The notes beneath the pieces were generated by a model. The model had not been told where the DNA came from. It searched no databases and was given only the letters and a program-made list of their open reading frames with translations. The position numbers were made by a program, and so were the translations under genes. DNA of 64,000 bases from JAHZKN01 sp965250205 (GTDB lineage: Bacteria; Pseudomonadota; Alphaproteobacteria; Rhizobiales; Hyphomicrobiaceae), in contig CBDFNK010000021.1 in NCBI GenBank assembly GCA_965250205.1, forward strand, positions 1 to 64,000. The letters are read 5' to 3'. Shown here piece by piece: positions 52,229 through 61,398 of this stretch. Positions within the stretch are counted from its first letter, which is position 1. The number at the start of each line of letters is the position of its first letter.

Positions 52229-53062
52229 TTGGGTATTCCAAAGCTATTTGTCTGCGGATTGGCTGCGTTGTTGTTCACCGGATGTGACGACCAACGCTGG
52301 GTGCCGACGCCAAAAGTGATGCTAAGGCGTCGGCCTCGGTCGAAACAAAAAAAGCAAGTCGGGATCAGATAGTCTCGCTTTGCAGACGACAAAGACCGCA
52401 GATGCCCACCATCCAAATCAAAACCCAAACCCTCGTCCGAGCAAATGGCACTAGCCGAAGCTGGCAAAAGAGCTTTTTGCAGACAATTGCGAAGGCTGTC
52501 ACCAGGCAGATGCAATCGGCCCAACCGGGGATTGCCCCGTCTCTGACAAACCCGGAATTGCTTTCGGTTGCCTCCGACAAGTTTTTTCATCTCGACAATC
52601 ACTGACGGGCGCGATGGAAACGTCGATGGCGGCCCTTTGGTGAGGGACCTTACGGGTCGACGAGATCAAGTCGATTGTCGCCTTTTTGCGCGCGCATGAG
52701 AAACAAACCCAGTCGTTCGGTCGAAGTTGACGCCCAACCAGACCACACACGGCGACCCACGTTTTGGCAAGCAGTGGTTTGACGACATTTGTTCGACCTG
52801 CCACGGCGTAAAACGGTGACGGCTATCAGGCTGGCGGCACCGGTACGGCAATTGGAAAAACTGGGATTCTTGAGCAAAGTTTTCAGATGGCTTTTATCCG
52901 TGAAACCATTAAGTACGGCCGCTCGAACACGCGAATGAGAGGTTTTTTCTAGTCCGAATGGTCTTGCCAACCTTTCCGATCAGGAAAATTGATGACATCA
53001 TCGCCTACCTGCACGAGTTGGGGGAAAAGAATGCGGCATTGGCAGCTGCAGATGGACGATGA
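52229..53062 (+). pseudogene. Dihaem cytochrome c lipoprotein remnant
   Basis: GGGAGGG precedes TTG 52229, from which a lipoprotein signal reads GIPKLFVCGLAALLFTGC, then shifts of frame begin. Two haem sites are visible in different frames: CEGCH near 52485 and CSTCH near 52790. The C-terminal end IIAYLHELGEKNAALAAADG is typical of small c-type cytochromes. The gene would encode a periplasmic electron carrier, probably the partner of the molybdoenzyme that follows. At least five frameshifts make it non-functional as read. Confidence 0.7.
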
Positions 53063-53226
53063 CTGAGTTTATGCCAAGGAACGCTATGCTGCTGCCGGAT
53101 CGACCGGTCATTGGAATTAGTTGACTGAACAATTGACAGGTGATGGACGCGTGCCAAAGATGGTGGTGAAAAACACTCAATTTTGCAACGTGCACCTAAT
53201 TAGAGGCTATCCAGGTTATGAAACGC

Positions 53227-53340
53227 ATGAAGAACCCGTGGGACACGCCGCGATTTTTTTGAAGACCAGTACATTCGTCTCAGGCGCCACTGCTGGAACA
53301 AGCCTGATGGTTGGAGCCAACCCTGAGCTTGAGGTTGCGA
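53227..53340 (+). pseudogene. Out-of-frame Tat signal peptide of the NapA-type protein
   Basis: CGC CGC GAT at 53246-53254 begins the twin-arginine text RRDFLKTSTFVSGATAG, which appears only if one T is removed from the seven-T run at 53254-53260. The signal continues to NPELEVASA and then must change frame again (about 53330-53345) to enter the molybdoenzyme frame. Two single-base shifts thus separate the export signal from the enzyme. Confidence 0.65.
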
Positions 53341-55935
53341 GCGCCATCGCCCCAAGAAAGTGGCGGCGAGGCAGTGCGCACCACAGCTCTGGCGCAGTGC
53401 CCCTATTGCGGGGTTGGCTGCGGCACTGTCATTCAGGTGGAAAACGGCAAGATCGTTTCCATGCGCCCGGACAAAGATCATCCGACGAACTACGGCCTCC
53501 AGTGCATCAAGGGACTGACCGCCGCAGAGCCCATGTACGTCGACCGTATGGAGGGTGACTCTTATGTTCGCAAGGACGTTTGGGAAGAGTGGAATAAGCC
53601 CAATCACGGGGACATAGAATTCATTTCGAAAACCAAAGGCTCATTCGATGAGGAGCACTTCGTGCGCGTACCGTACGAAAAAGCCTCTGATATGGTTGCG
53701 CGAAAAGTTGCGCACTTGGCCAAGAAATACAGTGGTAATTCGATAGCACTTTATGGTTCAGGCCAGCTTACGGTTGAAGGCCAGTACCTCGAAAACCTTT
53801 TCATGAAGGGGGTCTTGGGCTCCAACACAATCGAAGCCAACGCGCGCATGTGTATGACTTCGGCTGTTACCGGATATTTTGCGACGTTGGGTTCCGATAC
53901 GCCGCCATTGGCGTATGACGACATCGAAATGTGCGACATGATCATGCACTTTGGTCACAATGCGCGCGAGTCACACCCAATCATCTTTTGGCGCGCGGCA
54001 GATCATAAGAAAAAAAATGACATCCCCAGTGTTATTGTTGATCCACGGCGCACTGGCACAGTTACGGGCTATGAGGACATCAACCCTAAGAACACGGTGC
54101 ATGTTCCGATCCTCAACGGCGACATATCATTTTTGAATTCCATCGCCCATGTACTGTTGAAGGACCACAAGGACGTTATCGACTGGAAGTTTGTGAAGGA
54201 ACACACGACCGGATGGGAAGAGTATGTCGAGGAGGTTTCTGCAAACTACAGCCCCGAGCAAGTCCAGGATCGCATGGGCGGACCCAATCATGACGTATCG
54301 CCCGCACTTATCCGTCGGGTTGCCGGAATGTTTGCTGAGGCTACACGCAAGCGGCTGGCGCGCGCCAAGGACGATCCCAAAGGTGTCGGCCAAGGCGGCG
54401 TCATCATCATGTGGGGGATTGGTTACAACCAGCACATCCATGGTCAGCATAACGTAATTTCCATCATTAATCTGCTGACGCTGACAGGTAACTTGGCGAA
54501 ACCTGGTTGCGGGCCGTTCTCAATGACAGGTCAACCCAACGCCATGGGTGAACGCTTCACAGGTGGTCTGACTGGACGGCTGCCGTTTAACGAGCCGCTG
54601 TCGAACGATAAACATCGCGTTCACATGGCCAAGCATTGGAACGTGCCTGAAGAAAACCTGACCAGGGCCATGAATTCACAGAACCCTGGTTATGCCGTTG
54701 GCATGATGGAGCGGGCGCTTAAGGGTGAGGTCAAGGCCATGTTCCTTGTCTATGCGACCCACATCGATCTGCCAGATACACACAACCTGTCACGTCCTGC
54801 ATTGAATAAAGTCTTTAGTGTTGTGCAGGAGATCTATCGCCACGCACCTAACAACCTTTATGCCGATGTGATTTTCCCCGCTGCCACCTGGGGCGAAGTG
54901 GAAGGCGTTTACATCTCGTCGGAACGACGCATCAATATCTGCCAAAAGGCCGCCGAGCCGCCTCCGGGTTGTCGTCCCGATATGGATATGGTCATCGACA
55001 AGGCGAAAGAGATCGCTGAGCTCCTTGGCCTGGATGCGCACAAGATCCTGCCCTACGAGCGAAAAAAGGATGGGTTCTATGATGCCCAAGAAGTGTTTCG
55101 CGACATGGTGCGCGCATCTAAAGGAACCGACGCTGATATAACCGGCATCCTGGAGGTCGAAGAGAAAGACGGCAAAACCCCATATGAACAGTTGATCGCG
55201 CTGCGTGGCATCCAATGGCCGGCGCCGAATTATGAGTTCGCCAAGAAAGGTGGATCAAAACGCCGCTATATGTCGCAAGAGGGTGTTTGGGAGAACCGCC
55301 CTTACGGATATTTCCGCACCAAGGACGGCAAGGTCCATATCAAGCTGTGCAAGCAGGATTATTCCGAGCGCGAGGAAGTGACGCGTGAGTTGATGAGGTT
55401 TGGTGTTGAGAAGGATTTCTATACCATCGACAACATCGACCTTATCAAGAAGGCGCGGGATATGGGCCTAACCCCCGACATGCCCGATGAAGACCAGCGT
55501 GGCATGGCATGGGACAAGGTTGCCAAGGACAAATACCCTTATTGGTTTGGTCTGGGCGTTGTTTATGAACATTTCCACACCGCCAAATCCAACCGCAGTC
55601 CGACGACGCGCCGCTTGGTGCCGGAAATGTATGTCGAAATGCACCCTGAAGACGCGAACGATCTTGGTATCAAGGACGGTGACAAGGTTCGCGTCGTCAC
55701 GCGTCGAGGCTCTCTGGAAGCGCGGGCGCAGGTTGGAACCAACTCTCTCGTCAAACCTGCGCGAAACAATGTTCCTCGGGGCTACATGTTTGGGCCATGG
55801 AATTTATCTGTTGCCGACAGTGCTGATCCAAAGAAGAACAAATGGCTCGCAAATGCTGTGACAAGTCGTGTTTGGGATCCGGTTTCGGGACAGGTCGACT
55901 TCAAGAAGAGTGTGTGCCGTATCGAAAAGATTTGA
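53311..55935 (+). CDS. napA: NapA-type molybdopterin oxidoreductase, catalytic subunit
   Basis: The 874-aa frame has the [4Fe-4S] motif CPYCGVGC with the fourth cysteine in LQCIKG. A Mo-ligand cysteine sits in NARMCMTSAV. Other NapA-like text is LYGSGQLTVEGQYL, DDIEMCDMIMHFGHN, MWGIGYNQHIHGQHN, GPFSMTGQPNAMGERF and the C-terminal DPVSGQVDFKKSVC. It is closest to periplasmic nitrate reductases but clearly divergent, so nitrate is the likely, not certain, substrate. From ATG 53311 no signal peptide is encoded; a Tat signal lies just upstream out of frame. The order cytochrome-napA-napG-napH with no napD, napB or napC is unusual. Confidence 0.85.
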   Translation: MEPTLSLRLRAPSPQESGGEAVRTTALAQCPYCGVGCGTVIQVENGKIVSMRPDKDHPTNYGLQCIKGLTAAEPMYVDRMEGDSYVRKDVWEEWNKPNHGDIEFISKTKGSFDEEHFVRVPYEKASDMVARKVAHLAKKYSGNSIALYGSGQLTVEGQYLENLFMKGVLGSNTIEANARMCMTSAVTGYFATLGSDTPPLAYDDIEMCDMIMHFGHNARESHPIIFWRAADHKKKNDIPSVIVDPRRTGTVTGYEDINPKNTVHVPILNGDISFLNSIAHVLLKDHKDVIDWKFVKEHTTGWEEYVEEVSANYSPEQVQDRMGGPNHDVSPALIRRVAGMFAEATRKRLARAKDDPKGVGQGGVIIMWGIGYNQHIHGQHNVISIINLLTLTGNLAKPGCGPFSMTGQPNAMGERFTGGLTGRLPFNEPLSNDKHRVHMAKHWNVPEENLTRAMNSQNPGYAVGMMERALKGEVKAMFLVYATHIDLPDTHNLSRPALNKVFSVVQEIYRHAPNNLYADVIFPAATWGEVEGVYISSERRINICQKAAEPPPGCRPDMDMVIDKAKEIAELLGLDAHKILPYERKKDGFYDAQEVFRDMVRASKGTDADITGILEVEEKDGKTPYEQLIALRGIQWPAPNYEFAKKGGSKRRYMSQEGVWENRPYGYFRTKDGKVHIKLCKQDYSEREEVTRELMRFGVEKDFYTIDNIDLIKKARDMGLTPDMPDEDQRGMAWDKVAKDKYPYWFGLGVVYEHFHTAKSNRSPTTRRLVPEMYVEMHPEDANDLGIKDGDKVRVVTRRGSLEARAQVGTNSLVKPARNNVPRGYMFGPWNLSVADSADPKKNKWLANAVTSRVWDPVSGQVDFKKSVCRIEKI

Positions 55936-56007
55936 GCACCCGCAGGTGAAAGGCATGAAGATCGTTTCATAGGCCCGCTCACAAACTAAGAGCTGACGAG
56001 ACATTAA

Positions 56008-56583
56008 ATGGAACGCAGAGACTTCCTCATGGGCGTTGGTGCGGGGGCGGCAGCCGCACTTGTGCCTGAAGAAGTCTGGCCTGAGGTACGCCATCAGCCG
56101 GGCATAAGATATCTGCGCCCACCTGGAGCGCTTAAGGAAAGTGATTTCCTGACTGCATGTATCCGTTGCGGACAATGCGGGGAGGTCTGCCCAAATCGAT
56201 GCATTGATTACTTCGGCATCGAGAACGGGCTGAGTTCAATCGATACGCCCTACATCACGCCACGCGATAAGAGCTGCATCCTGTGCATGAAATGTGGCGA
56301 CGTCTGCCCGAGTGGTGCCATTCAAAAGATTGAGCGCACGGCAGACGCCATTGTTGAAGGCGTTAGTATGGGCCGCGCCGTTGTCGACGAGCAACTTTGT
56401 TTGTCGTTCCAAGGGAAGACCTGCGGCGTGTGCTACCGAGCCTGTCCCTTGCAGGATGTCGCTATAACTGTTGGATTGCTGGAGCAACCCCATGTAACGG
56501 ACAAATGCGTCGGCTGCGGCCTGTGCGAACGCTCGTGCATTCAGCTTCCTCAGGCGATCAGGGTTATTCCCAAACACGATTGA
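56008..56583 (+). CDS. napG: NapG-type periplasmic ferredoxin, first copy
   Basis: The 191-aa product starts with a Tat-type ERRDFLMG signal and a short hydrophobic stretch. Four [4Fe-4S] sites follow: CIRCGQCGEVCP, CILCMKCGDVCP, CGVCYRACP and CVGCGLCERSC. NapG accepts electrons from the quinol-oxidising NapH on the periplasmic side. It is 72 bases after the molybdoenzyme gene and six bases before napH, so all are one transcript. Confidence 0.88.
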   Translation: MERRDFLMGVGAGAAAALVPEEVWPEVRHQPGIRYLRPPGALKESDFLTACIRCGQCGEVCPNRCIDYFGIENGLSSIDTPYITPRDKSCILCMKCGDVCPSGAIQKIERTADAIVEGVSMGRAVVDEQLCLSFQGKTCGVCYRACPLQDVAITVGLLEQPHVTDKCVGCGLCERSCIQLPQAIRVIPKHD

Positions 56584-56588
56584 GAGAA

Positions 56589-57626
56589 ATGAACACATCA
56601 GTAAAGCCATTTTTTCTCTGGCGTCATCTCAATAAGTTGCGGTGGGTGATACTTTCAATTGTATTCTTCATGCTTGTTCTATTGCCGTTCATACACCTCT
56701 ACCAAACTTATATCGCGGCCCACGCCTATGACTTGCTTGCCCCAGGTGAAAAGCAACTCTTTGATATCATGGAGATGATCACAGCTCCGTTTGTCAGCAA
56801 CCCGGAGACGCAGCTTGACGCCATCAAAGGCAACACCTGGTCTGGAACCTTTTGGGGTCTCAAGCTATCTGATCCCCTTGCGGTGGTTGGCCAGATGGCG
56901 GCGTCATGGTCGTTATATTGGCCGTTCTTTGTTACGGCCTTGATTCCGGTGGCGTTAACCGCCGTGTTTGGTCGCTTCTTCTGCGGTTGGATTTGTCCGG
57001 CGACTTTTATCTACGAATTAAACACCAATCTTGGTGCTTGGTTACGTTGGGCGGGTCTGAAAACAGGCAATGTTCATTTCGACAGGAGATTGAAGTACGG
57101 CGTGCTGGCTGCAGGTATCATCCTGTCAATTGTAACCGGATCAATTATGGTCGCTGCCATTTACCCGCCAGCGATTATTGGCCGGGAGATCTATTATGCC
57201 ATTGCGCTCGGCGGCTTTGGGGCGGGAATGATCTTCTTTATCTGCACGCTTCTGTTCGACTTATTGGTCGCGCGGCGCGGCTTTTGCCGTTACGTCTGTC
57301 CGGGAGGTGCACTTTATTCGCTCATCGGACGGTATCGGCCTGTCCGCATTCAACGCATTGTGGAAAATTGTAATGACTGTGCAAAATGCAATGCTGTTTG
57401 CGAGTTCGGCCTCGATCCATTGCGCGATAACTTCGGGCAAGAGTGTAACAATTGCACGGCTTGCATTGCTATTTGTCCGACGGAGGCACTGGACTTTAGA
57501 ATTAGAATAACGGACCAATCTTACCAGGGTCATGGTCATCTCGGTCGGCAATATCGCCGCCAGAAAGAGAAAGACTTAGGTGCTCAAGCTGTGTCTGGTG
57601 GAGAAACTGTGGAGGTGCGCTCATGA
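56589..57626 (+). CDS. napH: NapH-type membrane quinol dehydrogenase ferredoxin
   Basis: ATG 56589 has GAGA directly upstream. The 345-aa protein has an N-terminal membrane helix (ILSIVFFMLVLLPFIHLY), three further membrane segments, the CGWICP and CRYVCPGGALYSL loop motifs, and two cytoplasmic [4Fe-4S] motifs, CNDCAKCNAVC and CNNCTACIAICP. It would oxidise quinol and feed NapG. Its stop overlaps the start of the second napG (ATGA at 57623), a sign of coupled translation. Confidence 0.88.
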   Translation: MNTSVKPFFLWRHLNKLRWVILSIVFFMLVLLPFIHLYQTYIAAHAYDLLAPGEKQLFDIMEMITAPFVSNPETQLDAIKGNTWSGTFWGLKLSDPLAVVGQMAASWSLYWPFFVTALIPVALTAVFGRFFCGWICPATFIYELNTNLGAWLRWAGLKTGNVHFDRRLKYGVLAAGIILSIVTGSIMVAAIYPPAIIGREIYYAIALGGFGAGMIFFICTLLFDLLVARRGFCRYVCPGGALYSLIGRYRPVRIQRIVENCNDCAKCNAVCEFGLDPLRDNFGQECNNCTACIAICPTEALDFRIRITDQSYQGHGHLGRQYRRQKEKDLGAQAVSGGETVEVRS

Positions 57627-58231
57627 AGCGCCGCAGCTTCTTGCAGAACATCATTGTAGGCGCAGTAACATTTGCCACTGTCATGCTTCCCTATGGCTTT
57701 TCGCGTCTGCTGGCTCCCGGCTTCAAACCCCGCAAACGCAACTATATGCGCCCGCCCGGTGCGTTGGCGGATGATGCTGAGTTTATCAAGGCCTGTATCG
57801 GTTGTGGGTTATGCGGAGAGATTTGTCCGCCACGCTGCATTCGGTTCCATGACCGTGGTGGCGGAGCATTGGTCAACACACCCTTCGTCGACCCGACCCA
57901 GAAAGGCTGTATTCTTTGCAGTAAATGCATCGATGTGTGTCCAACAAATGCGCTGACGAAAACGCCGATTACAAAAGTAGATATGGGGATCGCCTCAATT
58001 GATCGTTCCGCCTGTTATCCATGGGTTGATCGTGGCATCTGTGGTGCTTGCGTCAGCGTCTGCCCGCTAGGTGATAAGGCTATTCGTTTCAAGATGTGGA
58101 ACCAATACCGTCCATACATCAGGGACGGATGTGTCGGTTGTGGTATGTGTGTTGAAGTGTGCCCACATCCCAGCAAGCCGATTTGGGTCATCAAGCGCCC
58201 TGAGGAAAGTGATACCAAAAATGCTGCGTAA
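57623..58231 (+). CDS. NapG-type periplasmic ferredoxin, second copy
   Basis: The 202-aa product starts KRRSFLQNIIVGAV, a Tat-type signal. It has four cluster sites: CIGCGLCGEICPPRC, CILCSKCIDVCP, CGACVSVCP and CVGCGMCVEVCP. It is a diverged paralogue of the napG at 56008, sharing the RPPGAL motif after the signal. Two NapG-like proteins on either side of one NapH suggest a branched or two-step periplasmic electron route. Overlaps the napH stop by four bases. Confidence 0.87.
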   Translation: MKRRSFLQNIIVGAVTFATVMLPYGFSRLLAPGFKPRKRNYMRPPGALADDAEFIKACIGCGLCGEICPPRCIRFHDRGGGALVNTPFVDPTQKGCILCSKCIDVCPTNALTKTPITKVDMGIASIDRSACYPWVDRGICGACVSVCPLGDKAIRFKMWNQYRPYIRDGCVGCGMCVEVCPHPSKPIWVIKRPEESDTKNAA

Positions 58232-58234
58232 TCG

Positions 58235-58863
58235 ATGCAGAGCGATATGATGAAACTGTTTGCACTCGTCGCGGTTTTTTTTACGTGGCTATCAATAGTC
58301 GACGTGGCAGAAGCTCACCACATCCTCGGGCGGCCAGCCTACAGCCTGAATGAAAATTCCAACACGCCGCCGAGCATGCAGGTTGAGACCATGATTGGCG
58401 ACTATTTCGTCAACTACATGGTATTCCCGGCCTTTCCACGATCTAAAGAACCTGGACGCATTCATCTTTATGCACAAAGCGTATCGATAATCAAAAAGCT
58501 TTAGAGGAGAACGTCACTTTCAATGTACGTGACAATTCATGGTCTGCTTGGCTGGGTTTTTCCACAAATCAAGAAACGCTTGGGGTTCAACCCTCGGATG
58601 ACAATGTTTATCGCCAAGGCTTCGTGTTTTCCAATAACGGCGACTACATAATTACGGCGCAGTTTCAAAGCGACGAAACTCCCTACATTATTGATTTTCC
58701 ACTTCGTATCGGGCCTCCTCCTCCCATCGGTCCGCTTGGACTATCAGCAATTCTCATTCTCAGTATTCTTGTCAGTGTCAGCTTGATCCAACGCCGCCGG
58801 GCAATGACCGGCCTAATCCGTGGCAACCATGATCAGGAGCGGGAGCGGGAGAACTCCGCATGA
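58235..58863 (+). pseudogene. Exported protein with C-terminal membrane anchor, one frameshift
   Basis: A signal peptide (LFALVAVFFTWLSIVDVAEA) is followed by HHILGRPAYSLNENSNTPP, then a beta-rich domain and a C-terminal membrane helix (GPLGLSAILILSILVSVSL). The frame shifts once near 58485-58500 (LYAQ to RIDNQKALEENVTF), one base. The topology, a periplasmic domain anchored at its C-terminus beside polyferredoxins, recalls FixH-like accessory proteins of metal or electron-transfer clusters, but I cannot assign the family. Its end overlaps the next start (ATGA at 58860). Confidence 0.65.
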
Positions 58864-60513
58864 CGGAAGCTGAATTGGAAGCTGCCCAGGCTGCCAGCTT
58901 ATGCACCGTTGATGCCGCTGGGCGCCTTGTTCACCCAGGCTTGCCACAAGTTTGGGGAATCGCGGTGTTGGTGTTTATGGCCATGGTGTTGGGGAGGTTG
59001 CTGATTGGTTCATACATCGTCACGTCTAATCCTGGCTCTAGATTGGGACTAAGGCAGACACGACATTTTAATTTAATCAGCCTGCCATATGTTGGCGACT
59101 TCATCCACTATGTCACAACCCACAGCTGGGTGTTGCTGACATTGAGATTTGTTGTCGCCAGTCTGTTCCTAATGATTATCTATGCAGGGCTGTTTGGCAC
59201 CCAAATCCCGGAGCGAAATGCAGCAACCGTTTTGACCTGGAATTTATGGTGGGCGGGTCTCATTGTATCGGTGTTTTTCCTCGGGACAGCTTGGTGCGCT
59301 GTTTGCCCCTGGGATACGCTTGCCAGCCTTTTTGTCCGTCGGCGACTTTGGGGACCTGTTCGTCTTGGTACGTCTTTGAATTTGCGTGTGCCCAAATATC
59401 TACGTTCTGTTTGGCCGGCAATTTTTCTTCTGATCGGTCTGACCTGGCTTGAATTGGGCGTTGGGGTGACGATGAGCCCGTATGCAACAGCCATTCTGGC
59501 TCTGGCTATTGTCGTGATGGCAACCTTCTCGCAAGCACTCTTCGAGCGCAAAGCGTTCTGTCGCTACTTCTGCCCCGTTGGCAGAACTGTTGGGTCCTAT
59601 TCACAGCTTGCACCTGTCGAACTGAGACCGGCGGAACCAGACATCTGCGCAAGTTGCACGACGCTTGAGTGCTACTATGGCACCGACACAATCGAGCCTT
59701 GCCCCACCCATCTGGTCATGGGCCGCATGAAACAGAATACCTATTGTACATCCTGCGGAAATTGTGCCCGCTCATGCCCATACGAAAATGTGGCGTGGCA
59801 TGTTCGAGACCCCAGTTCTGAAGCGATCCAGGACGCCCGCCCACATTGGGATGAGGCTTTCTTTATGCTGGGGTTGTTAGCGTTGACCGGTTTTCACGGC
59901 TTGGTCATGACAGGACTTTGGGAAGACTGGATGCGCTATTTTGCTCTGACTGTGGGCGATAGCGGCCAGATGCTCAGCAGTTTAACGGTCGGCTTTATTG
60001 CATGTCTCGCCGCTCCAGTTGCATTTTTTAGCGCCGCCGTTTGTTTGAAACGGACGTCTTCATCATGCGCCTGGTGGCTTTCGTAAGCAGTTTTCTCATT
60101 TGTGCGTTCGCGGCCTTACCGCTCGCCTTCGCCTACCACATCGCCCATAATATCAATCATCTCGTGCTTGAAAACCGCGGTCTTGGAGATATTCTCAACA
60201 ATCCACTTGGGAGAGGAGACATTGCCCCTAAGTCAGGGTGAGAAACTGGTCCGTGGGACGGATTTGGTATTGTCGCAAGATGTACTCAACGCCATTCAAG
60301 CGGGCATGATGGCGTTGGGATTTGCGATCGCTGTTCTCATTATCTTGCGCCGGTCACAGAAACTGTATCCTGCCACTCAACATAACCAAGGGAAAATCAC
60401 AGCAGGGAAAATATTCCCAAGCGTGGCATTCTGTGCCGGTTCTGTTTTTTGTAGTGGCAATGACAGGTTATCATGTGTGGCTGTTGATGCAGCAGATGGT
60501 GATGCGCTACTAG
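58860..60513 (+). pseudogene. Membrane polyferredoxin (NapH/NosR C-terminal-like), frameshifted at the 3' third
   Basis: The first 390 or so residues are intact: several membrane helices, an AWCAVCPWDTL loop, CRYFCPVGRTVGSYS, a cysteine-rich CASCTTLECYYG and a final CTSCGNCARSCPYENVAWH motif. After about 60035 the membrane-spanning end continues in other frames (RLVAFVSSFLICAFAALPLA, then LSQDVLNAIQAGMMALGFAI, then VLFFVVAMTGYHVWLLMQQ). The original protein was thus about 550 aa with at least three frame changes. It would pass electrons between the quinone pool and periplasmic ferredoxins. Confidence 0.75.
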
Positions 60514-60529
60514 AGTGAGGAACGTCACG

Positions 60530-61159
60530 TTGGAACGAAGAGATTTCTTCAGATGGGGCCTGACCAAAGTGGCAGGTATCGCCGTCAACGAAGCCGAACA
60601 GCGGGTGAACGAAAGCGCCCGACGCTGGATCAGGCCACCCTACGCCATTGCGGAACTTGATTTCCTTCTAAAATGCACGCGCTGCAATGATTGCATCAAA
60701 GCTTGCCCGCATGACGTGCTGTTTTCTCTACCGCCAAAATTCGGATTGCAGGCCGCGGCAACGCCAGCCATGGATCTAATGAACAAAGGCTGCCAGATGT
60801 GTGCGGATTGGCCATGCGTTGCCGCATGTGACTCCGGTGCTTTGGCATGGCCGAAAATCCAACAGTTAGAACAGGGCAACGAAAGTGAGGAAGATACAAG
60901 CAGCGAGCCAGACTTGCCGCCAGCAAAACTTGCGATGGCTTTGATCGACACTACAAAATGTCTTCCCTATCTGGGACCAGAATGCGGTGCTTGTGCAGAT
61001 AGCTGTCCGGTGGCAGAAGCCCTTGTCTGGAACGGCCCGACGCCACATATAGATCAAGAGTTTTGTACCGGTTGTGCGATGTGCCGCGAAGCTTGCATCG
61101 TTGAGCCAAAAGCTGTTTCGATCAGTACCCTCTCGCACAGGAAACGTCACGATGACTAG
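60530..61159 (+). CDS. napF: NapF-like ferredoxin
   Basis: The 209-aa product starts at TTG 60530, nine bases after GAGG, giving ERRDFFRWG at the N-terminus. GTG 60515 is possible but overlaps the ribosome site. Cluster motifs: CTRCNDCIKACP, CQMCADWPCVAAC, CGACADSCP and CTGCAMCREAC. NapF is thought to help load or insert cofactors into NapA in the cytoplasm. Last gene of the cluster. Confidence 0.82.
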   Translation: MERRDFFRWGLTKVAGIAVNEAEQRVNESARRWIRPPYAIAELDFLLKCTRCNDCIKACPHDVLFSLPPKFGLQAAATPAMDLMNKGCQMCADWPCVAACDSGALAWPKIQQLEQGNESEEDTSSEPDLPPAKLAMALIDTTKCLPYLGPECGACADSCPVAEALVWNGPTPHIDQEFCTGCAMCREACIVEPKAVSISTLSHRKRHDD

Positions 61160-61338
61160 ATCAACGAGCCTTTAAGTGGAAACATATCCAGCGTGTCAAT
61201 CAACGCTAATCCAAGCATTGCTGTGTGAATAACGAATATTACCGCGCAATTCGCTAAACATACCGCCCGTCATGAAGCATCTCTTCTCCGGCGGAGCATC
61301 AAGCAAACTGAGACCATAAGCATCATTCAGCCACTTTT

Positions 61339-61362
61339 TTTAATATCCCATTTAATATCCCA
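61339..61362. repeat. Tandem 12-base duplication
   Basis: TTTAATATCCCA occurs twice without spacing between the napF and sulfatase-like gene ends. The rest of 61160-61398 contains nothing I can name. Confidence 0.6.
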
Positions 61363-61398
61363 TCAGACGAAGTAATGTTGGCAACACTTGAAAATGGG

